Assembly (NCBI GenBank): GCA_965222525.1
Contig: OZ244955.1
Location: 496,001 to 560,000, forward strand
Direction: 5' to 3'
Source: CBDCUF01 sp965222525
Lineage (GTDB): Bacteria; Pseudomonadota; Alphaproteobacteria; Rickettsiales; UBA8987
Length of the DNA stretch: 64,000 nucleotides
Within the stretch, counting starts at the first letter, position 1, and every line of letters begins with the position of its first letter. The notes under the pieces were generated by a model. It was not told where the DNA came from. It made no database searches and was given only the letters and a program-made list of their open reading frames with translations. Shown piece by piece: positions 17,485 to 26,407 of the stretch. Position numbers and translations under genes: made by a program.

Positions 17485-20400
17485 TCAACAACCAGGAGGT
17501 GGTGGGTTAAAACGAATACAATACCATTTCCCGTCATTAACATTCATTGACCTGATTCCACAGAAATTGGGTTTTGTTGTATCATCTATTTCAGTGACCC
17601 CCTCAGGATCAGGACAGTAATATGGAAAGTTTAATTTACAATTCTCTATTTCCTCTGTATCGCCGGAATCAACCGCATCTTGGCAGCATCCTGAATCCAA
17701 ATAAGAGTCGCTACATGAAAATTCACCGATTGGCTCAGGTACTTCCCCAGGCCTATAACTCCTGTTTTCCCCAATCGCTGGAGATTCACAATTAGAACCA
17801 CTGCACACCTTATTCATTTCAGCGTTACCTGGAGAAATTTCCCGCCACTCCGGATTGTCCAACTCAGTTGTATCCACCTTAGGACATGTACCAGATTTAC
17901 AATTTCCTCCTTCTCTCTGTTCACCGGAGAACCATGGCCCCATAGTAAGGGTATTCCCTTCCCTAATTCGCAATGCGGGTTCTATTGCTGGCTTCCGGAA
18001 GTATAATTTCCCACGGCTACCAATATCAACTGGCTCTTTTCTGTATTCCTCAGGTGGATCACATCTGCCATAATTATCCTTAAAGAATTTTTCCACTTCG
18101 TAGAAGTCGTAGCGACCAATTGCTGAACCATTCAAGGTCCAGTGTTTATGTATAGGACTCGCAGGATTGTTAGCAGCATTCCTTAGTGCTGTCGGAGTGT
18201 TAGCATTAGCCACTACTGCACGGGCTCTTTCTAGTGATGCCATACGAGCACTTTCTGTTCCAAAATGTTGGTCATACTCACCACTTCCAGGCGCGCCTGT
18301 CACATCTAGTATATCTTGCATGAGCGGAATTAGGCTGACTGTAGTAATTTTTTGTGGGAAAGCATTTCCGTTATAGGGTCCCGGTTTTGGCTGTCCCTTC
18401 AAATCATCGTCTGGATGAAGTGGTGAGTATTTATCCTCACATTCAGGATATCTCGGGTTTTTCTCCGGAACATCAGAATCTGCCCAGTTCTCTCTTGCTC
18501 GTAAGTCATTGGAAACACGATAAATCTTTAGCCTGGTCCAGTTTGGTTCATGACAGTATTTCCAGTCAGGATCCTTACATACAGCCAAATCCGCAGGTAA
18601 CTGTGGATGCAAGTCTGTTACATCCCTTTTACTGTAGTATATATAGCGGGTGGTTTCAATTTTCCACCTGTCAGTATTACCACAGGAGTCCTGATGTTTA
18701 CCCCAGTTCCACTCTCTGACTGTAACCTCGTTAGTACCACAATGATACGCATTATCCGGAACTGAATCCCCATCAAAATCTATTTGCAATTCACACCGGT
18801 ATGCAATACCATCGTCAACTTCTCTTTCCTGGTCTGCAACCAGAACTTTTTGCAGATCCTTACCCCTATCTGTCAGGTATTTTACATATTCATTAGAAGG
18901 AGAGACTCCTCTCTTAGTATCATCTACATAGGCAATATGCCTGCGATACCCGGCATCTTCACCTTCTTCATCTTTTATAGTCTCATCCCATATAACAAAG
19001 TCACCAGGGGCTGCACTATCCAACCCTTTCAGGAAGGCAATTCGTTCATTTGGATCAGTTACCTTCTTACCCGGGTTTAGAAGATCATCCGGATCGTCAT
19101 CATTCGGGGCATATCTTTTTCCGGCAAATCCACGCCACATAAGCGGGAATACTCTCGGTTCAGGACGAAGGGCCAAGTCTCTTACTTCACCTTCTTCTTT
19201 ACGTATAACCGGCTTAACTGTTTCAAATACCATACCGCCACGCTTCAATACATATGATTCAGCGGAGCCTTCAATAAAGGTTTTCTTATAATCGCACAGA
19301 CAATTGAGACGGAACCACTTGATACAGCGTGCTTGGTATAACATCATCTCATACCAGCCGCCGATATCACAACCACGTGGTCCGACTATACCTTCATGTT
19401 TACGTGCGGTTGGATCTTTCCATGCGGCACTTGCAGCAAGAAGCCCTTCGTCATACTTCCTGTTGGCATTGTTCTTAACATCCGCTGGAGCAGTTGCGCC
19501 AACATTTTGCCGTGGGTCTGGAATCATCGGCTCCAGATATGGTGGAGCGGTATCCTTTACTGCCCCTTGGAAGATTAGCTCATGATGTTTTCTGTACCCT
19601 CCACCTTCATCAATTGCTGCAGGGTCACTATTGTTGCCATCCACAGGGCTTACCGGCAAGCGTGCCAGTATATTCGGCTCCTCACCAGCCCAGCGCAACG
19701 GCGGCCCAGACGGTCCCCTTGGTGGCTCAGGTGGTTCAGGAATTGGTATGATTTCACCTTCAGTTGCAATTTTTACATTCAGTATCCAGCCATAATTATG
19801 TAAATAATGAGTTCCTGCCGTAATTCCATTAAATGGAAGATTGCTGTATTTAACCTCCCACTTCCTTCTGGGTTCTCGACAACCCCTAAAATACCTACTT
19901 ACTACAACACCACCAGGAGTAGATGTCTGCATAGAAAATTCCAGAGTGTGGAACCCGGCATCTAAATGTACAACCTGGTCAACCTTTTTGTCTCCTATAA
20001 TACTCATATAATGACCGCTATCTCCTACGTCACAGCCAACAAATTTACCGCTGGAGTCAGGACATGGTTTGCCAGAACAATACCCGCCGCGTCCTCTGTT
20101 TGGACCTCCAAACCCGTATTCTCCTACTAAACTTCCATCTATGCTTAACGATACAGTATTGGGGCGTACCCCAGCAGCATATTTTACCCCTAAATTCGCA
20201 GTAACCCTGTAAGACCCCTCATTAGGCGCTTCGAAAAATGTTACCATTGTTCCTCTTTTATCGTAACAGGCCGGCTCCTTGATTAAGGTACGTGGCCCGC
20301 TCGCTCCCCATTTATCTATTGCTTCCTGTGTTTCAGTTGCACACAGTGCTATATCCAGTCTACCTCTGCTTGGTTCTGTATCACATGCATCCCCTGTACA

Positions 20401-23400
20401 TTCTGTTATGTACCAATCATCGGAACCACTAGCAGGAGGAAAGATTACTTGGCCTGAAGGAATAGGAGTAAGGTCAGGAATAGGTGGCACTTCCGGAGCG
20501 TCATCGAATTCCGGACCGGTCATTCTCACCGGAGCATAGCATTCACCAATATCAAGCGGAGTTGGAGAAAATTTCTGTACGGTTGTTGATGGTGGAATGC
20601 CAGCAGATATATCACGAGTTGCAACCGGGCAGGCTTTCGCTTTAGCAGAATAGAAACACTCCAGCCATCTTTTGAATGGTCCAGGGCTAGAACACACCGC
20701 CTTGCTTGCCCTACCTTCTATTGCGGGTAATCCCTCATCTAGATCTGCTTCCCGTGATGCAACGCCAGGAGTTGTCACTCGCTGATTACATGTACAATAA
20801 TTTTCATTACAATTTACTGTTTTTAAATCATCTTCCGGACAACTACACCAGAAACCATATTCTGGCAGCCTGGTTGGTTTTGGAAAATCAGTTGAAGCAT
20901 CAACCACAACTTCATATGTTATATCATCACCACACTCGCTAGAGGGTATTCGAACTTTGCCATTTATAGGAGAGCATAGGTTCGGGTCACAGCAATGCCC
21001 TTCATATATAAGCTTTAAGACATCCGATTCATTCATGCCAGAAGTTATTTCAGGAGTTGACCATTGGGTCCTACAACGCTCCTCACAACTACAGCGTGTG
21101 TGCCAACCTTTCTTAAAATGATGTGTGTTTTTATAATCTGAACACACTCCAGATGTTGGATCTCCACTATGCCCTCTTTCCCCTTGCCACTCATGGAGTT
21201 CATCAATATCCTCGGCAGCAAACCTATAAAAAGAAAGCTTCTTGGAGTCTTCTGAATCCGGATAATTTATTTTTTTCTGATGCTCATCTAAAATGATATC
21301 ATATATCCCTCTTTCAGACGACAACACATTTTCTCTCCATATTCCTTTATAGAAGGCCCCCTTATCGGGAAAGTTAGGTGAGTACGCATCATCTTTATCA
21401 CAAGGATTTGTACGCTCCTGTTGCGGTGCAAGCTCTATGATCGGACCAGTACATTGCAGGAAAGATTTGAGGAATTCATAGTTAAACCGCGGCAGACGCC
21501 ATCCGGAGAAACTCACTGTTTCATAATGCTTGCCGTACATCCCTGCAGAATTATCACACAATCTGCCACTTGCTTTACCGGTAAGCCAAAGTGAGAAATT
21601 AGTCAGCGCCCCCACATCATCTTCCCAGTTTCTACGTATATTAAATGCATTACACCCATCACGAATACGCTCAACCATCTTTAGCTTGAGGTTCATTCTA
21701 TCAGATGTGATAGGGGAATTTATAAAATCATGTTTTTCAATTCTTGTACGGTATTGTGGCGTATTTTTGGAAATACCAGAATGGTCAAACGGGTCAAATG
21801 GAACCTGAAACTCACACCATTCCACGTTTGTTATAGCAGGAGGTGTCTTACGCCAAGCAAAAAACCTTATCTGTTTTGTAAGATCGTCACTCTCATAAGT
21901 ATTAAACCTATCATCCCTTCTTTCAAGCCTAGGATCACGTTGCAGCTTGCTATTTATTCTCGATTGGGCAATTCTTGGAGGTACTGCGGCAGAATTATAC
22001 CACCATCTCAAAACACCTCCACCTAAAAAACCTTCTATATTTTCCGTAACATTATCATCCTCCTCTATTTTCGATAATTCTCGCAACACTCGCTCTGACT
22101 TACCGGATATCATGATACCGCGCTGTATTCTATCAGGGTCGCCATTATAATCAGGGGTAACTCCATGTACATCCCCACTTAGATCCTCATGACAATCATT
22201 TATATATGTTCCTGAACCAGCCGGCTCTTCAAACCAGTGACACGGGTTTATTGAAGGAACCGCGACATCATCACTAGCATGGAAATCATGTTCTAAAACT
22301 GTTCCATCATATAACAATGCAAGTTCTTCTGGATTTGACAACATTTCTGCTTCTGTTATCACCGCATCAGGAGGGTGTCTGTGTTCATGGCCACTACCAT
22401 GCGTGCAATCTCGCGCTGGCCAAGTTTCATCAACCCAGGGCTCTAATCCTGTGGTTACTGTGTTACTACCTGTTCCTATAGTAGCAGGTTCTATAGGTGC
22501 CCCCTTCCCGGAGGTGGCGCCGGACAAGTCACCCAAATCAATCCCTGCTTCCAGTATCCTCTTATACCCCATTTCCAGATCACAATCATTCAACACCATA
22601 GGCACTAACGCCACATCTGCCTGAGTACGGGTGGGACAGCCACGCTTGGTAAAATCTATCCCATATACTTCATTGGTTGAATCATTACGTGTATAAAGCG
22701 CCTCTCCTGTACCAGGAAGAACTTCAAGCTTACATACATCAGAGGACGTATTGGTTAAACTGTTGTTATTTTCTGGGTCTACCTTCCAACCGACTCTATT
22801 AGGCAACCAACCTGGTGAACCAAAATCTCCTATATTAGCATGATCAAATGCTTCACTACGTATCCCTAGTTTTTCACTTTCATTATCAGCATATGCTGTT
22901 ACCCACTGGCAATAATCCTCTGACATATTTGAGCGTGCACCTTTAAGTATAATCTCTCCACAATCTGCCCTGTGCGCCCATTCCTCTATATATACCTTCA
23001 GACATTCCTGATTACGCTTTTTCATACCCATATGAATACGCTCATGCGCCACCTCAGCAGGCACAAAAACATTACCAGTTCCTGTATCAATATCAGTTTG
23101 AGCAGTAGAGCCTGGTAATTGATAAACATTGTCCGTTTTAAAAGGATATTTTTTCTCACCAGGAGGGCCGCCATATTCTCCATATCGAAACATACCATAT
23201 TCATCAGTATATCTAGGTTTGGTCTCATCAACCCCTGTTGGTACGTCAAGCCGTAGTGGAAGCCAATGTATTCCGGTGGTAATGTAGTATGAGAGCGAAT
23301 CATTGCCATTTAGCCATCCTGTCATACCCAACTGCCTATCTTCTTCTCGCACCCAACAATTAACGGTCTCAGAGGTCTCCTCTCCTTCTTCATCTGTTGT

Positions 23401-24060
23401 AATTATTGTTGCCTCTCCCCATCTAAAGTTATGAGTTTTATATGGCCAATCTTTTATGGGTAACGGTGCATGCTCGTCCCTATCGTCGTCATCATCAGTA
23501 TCATCAGCATCACGCGGTATATAATGTCGGCAGAAATCATCAAAATCATCCAGGTCATCATTGTGTAGACACTGTATTGCAAAACCGGGGCCATGATGCT
23601 GTAGATCACTTAATTGCAGGGTAAAAGCAGAGGTTGCAGGGTTTAACCTTGCATAGAATTGCGCTATACAGAAATCATGCAGGCGTAAGACATTATCATC
23701 TGGAATAGTAGCAGCAACTTCAACATCTACCATTTCGCATATAGGGTTGCCATCATCATCAAGGTCAGGAATACTATCACCATCTTCGTCAACATAAACT
23801 GGATTGCCATTTAGATCCGTTTTACACACCTGATCCAAACCTGCATTTATTGCATTTGCATCAGCCGCTTTTTTTACAAAGCGTTCTTCGGGGTTATAGC
23901 AGCCGGTGAAACTTGGCCATATATCATTAGGGTTTTCATCGAAAACGCCTGAACCGCAATCGCCGGCCCAGTCAGCAACAGAATCCCTCGGGACCCCGGA
24001 TAAGATAGCAATCAGGAGAACTATGAAAAAAGTCGGCAGGCTTTTATATTGTGTTGCCAT
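17485..24060 (-). CDS. Giant cysteine-rich exported protein, function unknown
   Basis: I do not recognise a family for this 2191-residue protein. The signal peptide is at about 1-29, and the start has AGAGG six bases upstream. It has about 70 cysteines spread along the whole length, often in CxC and CC clusters, which suggests an extracytoplasmic disulfide-bonded protein. An acidic Asp/Gly repeat at 91-104 resembles a thrombospondin type 3 or dockerin calcium loop. A run of Asp follows at about 185-195. HERIH at 339-343 matches the zinc-peptidase HExxH motif. Residues about 1265-1393 look like a beta-sandwich of carbohydrate-binding type. A Pro-rich linker lies near 1425. GDFVIWD at about 1686 and RRHIAYVDD at about 1707 recall a CHAP/NlpC fold, but the catalytic Cys is not assignable. 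The last residues are PPPPGC. It stands as one gene between kdsA and aceB. Confidence 0.9.
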   Translation of the reverse strand: MATQYKSLPTFFIVLLIAILSGVPRDSVADWAGDCGSGVFDENPNDIWPSFTGCYNPEERFVKKAADANAINAGLDQVCKTDLNGNPVYVDEDGDSIPDLDDDGNPICEMVDVEVAATIPDDNVLRLHDFCIAQFYARLNPATSAFTLQLSDLQHHGPGFAIQCLHNDDLDDFDDFCRHYIPRDADDTDDDDDRDEHAPLPIKDWPYKTHNFRWGEATIITTDEEGEETSETVNCWVREEDRQLGMTGWLNGNDSLSYYITTGIHWLPLRLDVPTGVDETKPRYTDEYGMFRYGEYGGPPGEKKYPFKTDNVYQLPGSTAQTDIDTGTGNVFVPAEVAHERIHMGMKKRNQECLKVYIEEWAHRADCGEIILKGARSNMSEDYCQWVTAYADNESEKLGIRSEAFDHANIGDFGSPGWLPNRVGWKVDPENNNSLTNTSSDVCKLEVLPGTGEALYTRNDSTNEVYGIDFTKRGCPTRTQADVALVPMVLNDCDLEMGYKRILEAGIDLGDLSGATSGKGAPIEPATIGTGSNTVTTGLEPWVDETWPARDCTHGSGHEHRHPPDAVITEAEMLSNPEELALLYDGTVLEHDFHASDDVAVPSINPCHWFEEPAGSGTYINDCHEDLSGDVHGVTPDYNGDPDRIQRGIMISGKSERVLRELSKIEEDDNVTENIEGFLGGGVLRWWYNSAAVPPRIAQSRINSKLQRDPRLERRDDRFNTYESDDLTKQIRFFAWRKTPPAITNVEWCEFQVPFDPFDHSGISKNTPQYRTRIEKHDFINSPITSDRMNLKLKMVERIRDGCNAFNIRRNWEDDVGALTNFSLWLTGKASGRLCDNSAGMYGKHYETVSFSGWRLPRFNYEFLKSFLQCTGPIIELAPQQERTNPCDKDDAYSPNFPDKGAFYKGIWRENVLSSERGIYDIILDEHQKKINYPDSEDSKKLSFYRFAAEDIDELHEWQGERGHSGDPTSGVCSDYKNTHHFKKGWHTRCSCEERCRTQWSTPEITSGMNESDVLKLIYEGHCCDPNLCSPINGKVRIPSSECGDDITYEVVVDASTDFPKPTRLPEYGFWCSCPEDDLKTVNCNENYCTCNQRVTTPGVASREADLDEGLPAIEGRASKAVCSSPGPFKRWLECFYSAKAKACPVATRDISAGIPPSTTVQKFSPTPLDIGECYAPVRMTGPEFDDAPEVPPIPDLTPIPSGQVIFPPASGSDDWYITECTGDACDTEPSRGRLDIALCATETQEAIDKWGASGPRTLIKEPACYDKRGTMVTFFEAPNEGSYRVTANLGVKYAAGVRPNTVSLSIDGSLVGEYGFGGPNRGRGGYCSGKPCPDSSGKFVGCDVGDSGHYMSIIGDKKVDQVVHLDAGFHTLEFSMQTSTPGGVVVSRYFRGCREPRRKWEVKYSNLPFNGITAGTHYLHNYGWILNVKIATEGEIIPIPEPPEPPRGPSGPPLRWAGEEPNILARLPVSPVDGNNSDPAAIDEGGGYRKHHELIFQGAVKDTAPPYLEPMIPDPRQNVGATAPADVKNNANRKYDEGLLAASAAWKDPTARKHEGIVGPRGCDIGGWYEMMLYQARCIKWFRLNCLCDYKKTFIEGSAESYVLKRGGMVFETVKPVIRKEEGEVRDLALRPEPRVFPLMWRGFAGKRYAPNDDDPDDLLNPGKKVTDPNERIAFLKGLDSAAPGDFVIWDETIKDEEGEDAGYRRHIAYVDDTKRGVSPSNEYVKYLTDRGKDLQKVLVADQEREVDDGIAYRCELQIDFDGDSVPDNAYHCGTNEVTVREWNWGKHQDSCGNTDRWKIETTRYIYYSKRDVTDLHPQLPADLAVCKDPDWKYCHEPNWTRLKIYRVSNDLRARENWADSDVPEKNPRYPECEDKYSPLHPDDDLKGQPKPGPYNGNAFPQKITTVSLIPLMQDILDVTGAPGSGEYDQHFGTESARMASLERARAVVANANTPTALRNAANNPASPIHKHWTLNGSAIGRYDFYEVEKFFKDNYGRCDPPEEYRKEPVDIGSRGKLYFRKPAIEPALRIREGNTLTMGPWFSGEQREGGNCKSGTCPKVDTTELDNPEWREISPGNAEMNKVCSGSNCESPAIGENRSYRPGEVPEPIGEFSCSDSYLDSGCCQDAVDSGDTEEIENCKLNFPYYCPDPEGVTEIDDTTKPNFCGIRSMNVNDGKWYCIRFNPPPPGC

Positions 24061-24294
24061 ATTTGCCTCTACATTCCGGAGAACCCGAAATACATTTTCC
24101 GTTTTACAGACAATTTACTAAACACCATATCTTGTGCTTTATATCATAAATTGTAACGAGACGCTACCTGCAACTTTTTATTCTAGCACATAAATTTTAC
24201 TTTATCACTAATTTTTTATTAAAATTTTACATTTTTGTCATATTTATCTTATTAGTATTATTCTTGCAACTGTTTTTTCAACTAAAAGGATATT

Positions 24295-25908
24295 TCACTT
24301 AACTTTTTCATAAGCATCCAGAGTCAGGAAGTCTTCCATCTCATTATTTAATACCAAATCTTCCAGCAAGGCAGATGCTTCCGCAAATTTTGCTGCATTG
24401 AACTTCTCACCGTAAGAGTTTTTTATTTTATCCAGTTCCTCACCACGATATTGTTTAAACAACGCTACATCTATCTGCGTGCCATTTTCAAGAGTGGCAT
24501 TATGATGAATCCACTGCCATATTTGTGTGCGGGCAATTTCAGCGGTTGCTGCATCTTCCATAAGATTAAATATTGGAACGCACCCCACACCATCCAGCCA
24601 GTGCGCCAGATATTGCAGCGACACACTTATATTGTTGCGCAGACCGGCTTCGGTAATGGTTCCCTGCGGCACCTCCAGTAAATCCTCTGCCGTGATCTCA
24701 ACATCATCATACAGCCTGCTCACCTGGTTAGCTTCCGGCATAACCTTGTCAAACGCAGCCCTTGCTACCGGAATCAGCCCGGGATGCGCCACCCATGTAC
24801 CGTCATGTCCATCTCCGGCTTCACGCTCCTTATCCTTACGTACCATTTCAAACGCTTTCTCATTAGCCGCCTCGTCATTCTTGACCGGGATATAGGCCGC
24901 CATCCCCCCCATCGCAAACGCCCCGCGCTTATGGCAGGTTTTTATCAGCAGCAATGAATATGCCCTGAGGAAAGGCTGGGTCATCGTAACCTGTCCGCGG
25001 TCTGGGCAGACAAAACTTTTATCATGCGAATGTTTCTTGATATAGCTGAAGATATAATCCCAGCGACCGGCATTCTGTGCGACAATGTAATCCTTGAGCG
25101 CATATAATATTTCATCCATCTGGAATGCAGCGGTGATAGTCTCAATCAAAACTGTTGCCTTTATGCTGCCATGCGTAACACCCAGCTTTTCCTCGGCATG
25201 GGCAAATACATCATTCCACACTTCCGCCTCTTTATATGTCTCCAGCTTGGGCAGATAGAAATATGCTCCTGTCCCCTTGTCTATAAGCGTTTTTGCATTA
25301 TGAAAGAAATACAGGCCGAAATCAAGTAACGCACCATGTATCGGCTTGCCGTCCACCAATATATGCTTCTCCGGCAGGTGCCATCCGCGCGGGCGTACAA
25401 TAAGTATTGCCAAATCTTTGGAAGGGTATGTGCCATTTAATCTATATTCCTTACCTTCCGGGCTGGTATATTCAATTGTACCATCAATTGCATCCTGAAG
25501 ATTTATCTGCCCCTGGATTACCTGCTGCCATCCGGGAGTAAGCGAGTCCTCGAAATCGGCCATAAAAACTTTTGCACCGGAATTAAGTGCGTTAATCATC
25601 ATCTTGCGGTCGACCGGCCCGGTTATCTCCACCCTCCTGTCCTGCAGGTCAGCCGGTATCGGCGCAACTTTCCAGTCACCGTCACGAATTGATTTTGCCT
25701 CCGGCAGAAAATCAAGCTTTTTACCTTTGCGCAATTCCTCCTGTGATTTCTCACGCTCACGCAATAACTCATCCACCTGCGCACCAAACTTACGCTCAAG
25801 CTCCGCAACAAACTCCACTGCCTCATCGGTAAGTATACCGGCAAACTCCTCGGTAACCTTACCGGTAATTTCTATATCATCTGAATTATTACGTGCTGCA
25901 AGTGTCAT
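24295..25908 (-). CDS. aceB: Malate synthase A
   Basis: It condenses glyoxylate with acetyl-CoA to give malate and completes the glyoxylate shunt. The 537-residue length and the motifs IVRPRGWHL, MADFEDSLTPGW and KATVLIETITAAFQMDEI fit the A isoform. The longer G isoform is about 720 residues and does not fit. A strong Shine-Dalgarno sequence (AAGGAG) lies seven bases before the ATG. Isocitrate lyase is not in the window, so the shunt partner must be elsewhere or the enzyme serves glyoxylate from another source. No cofactor or regulator gene is adjacent. Confidence 0.96.
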   Translation of the reverse strand: MTLAARNNSDDIEITGKVTEEFAGILTDEAVEFVAELERKFGAQVDELLREREKSQEELRKGKKLDFLPEAKSIRDGDWKVAPIPADLQDRRVEITGPVDRKMMINALNSGAKVFMADFEDSLTPGWQQVIQGQINLQDAIDGTIEYTSPEGKEYRLNGTYPSKDLAILIVRPRGWHLPEKHILVDGKPIHGALLDFGLYFFHNAKTLIDKGTGAYFYLPKLETYKEAEVWNDVFAHAEEKLGVTHGSIKATVLIETITAAFQMDEILYALKDYIVAQNAGRWDYIFSYIKKHSHDKSFVCPDRGQVTMTQPFLRAYSLLLIKTCHKRGAFAMGGMAAYIPVKNDEAANEKAFEMVRKDKEREAGDGHDGTWVAHPGLIPVARAAFDKVMPEANQVSRLYDDVEITAEDLLEVPQGTITEAGLRNNISVSLQYLAHWLDGVGCVPIFNLMEDAATAEIARTQIWQWIHHNATLENGTQIDVALFKQYRGEELDKIKNSYGEKFNAAKFAEASALLEDLVLNNEMEDFLTLDAYEKVK

Positions 25909-26023
25909 TTTGTTCTCCTTTGATTGTCTTTATAAAGGCCTATGTCTGAATGATTATAAGCAGCCACAATATAGCTACTGATTATGTGGGCATGCTACCC
26001 TCTTGCACATATAAACACAAGCC

Positions 26024-26407
26024 TTAACCGCTCCTGCCCAACAATCGGCCGATTATTATGCCTGCCAGGATGCCGGCGCAGTTGGAGAGTACGTCGCCAT
26101 ATGAACCGGTGCGCCTTGGGATAGCCTCCTGTGCCAGTTCCAGCCCTATCCCAAGCAGGCACAAGGCAATTCCTGTAAAAATAGCAACCCGTACCGACCC
26201 TGAAAAATATGACGGTATGAATGCCATAGTACCATATATTACAAAGTGGATTATCTTATCTATGTGATATTTCTCCAGCGGGATTCTGGACGGTACCAAT
26301 GATGCGGCAATAGCGGCCGATACAATAATAACCAGCAGCACAACCCATATTGCGGTTTTGCTTTTGCGAAGCTGTATGTCTGTAGATTCAGGGGGAGGGT
26401 TGTTCAC
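26024..26407 (-). CDS. VanZ-like membrane protein
   Basis: A 127-residue integral membrane protein with about four helices (around 20-37, 55-68, 73-90 and 105-122). The pattern DKIIHFVIYGTMAF and ELAQEAIPRRTGSYGDVLSNCAGILAG is typical of the VanZ/YoaI-like family. The biochemical role of the family is unsettled; members often accompany polysaccharide export genes. Its start overlaps the end of the O-antigen ligase-like gene by 4 bp (ATGA), so the two are translationally coupled and probably serve the same pathway. Confidence 0.85.
   Translation of the reverse strand: MNNPPPESTDIQLRKSKTAIWVVLLVIIVSAAIAASLVPSRIPLEKYHIDKIIHFVIYGTMAFIPSYFSGSVRVAIFTGIALCLLGIGLELAQEAIPRRTGSYGDVLSNCAGILAGIIIGRLLGRSG

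Noticed and set aside
17855..24121. Many plus-strand open frames within the giant gene
   Set aside because: They are mirror frames of a continuous 2191-codon gene that has a signal peptide and a good ribosome-binding site. None shows family motifs.
24061..24294. tRNA or small RNA in the AT-rich gap before the giant gene
   Set aside because: No cloverleaf-like pairing or conserved T-loop sequence is visible; the gap looks like plain promoter DNA.
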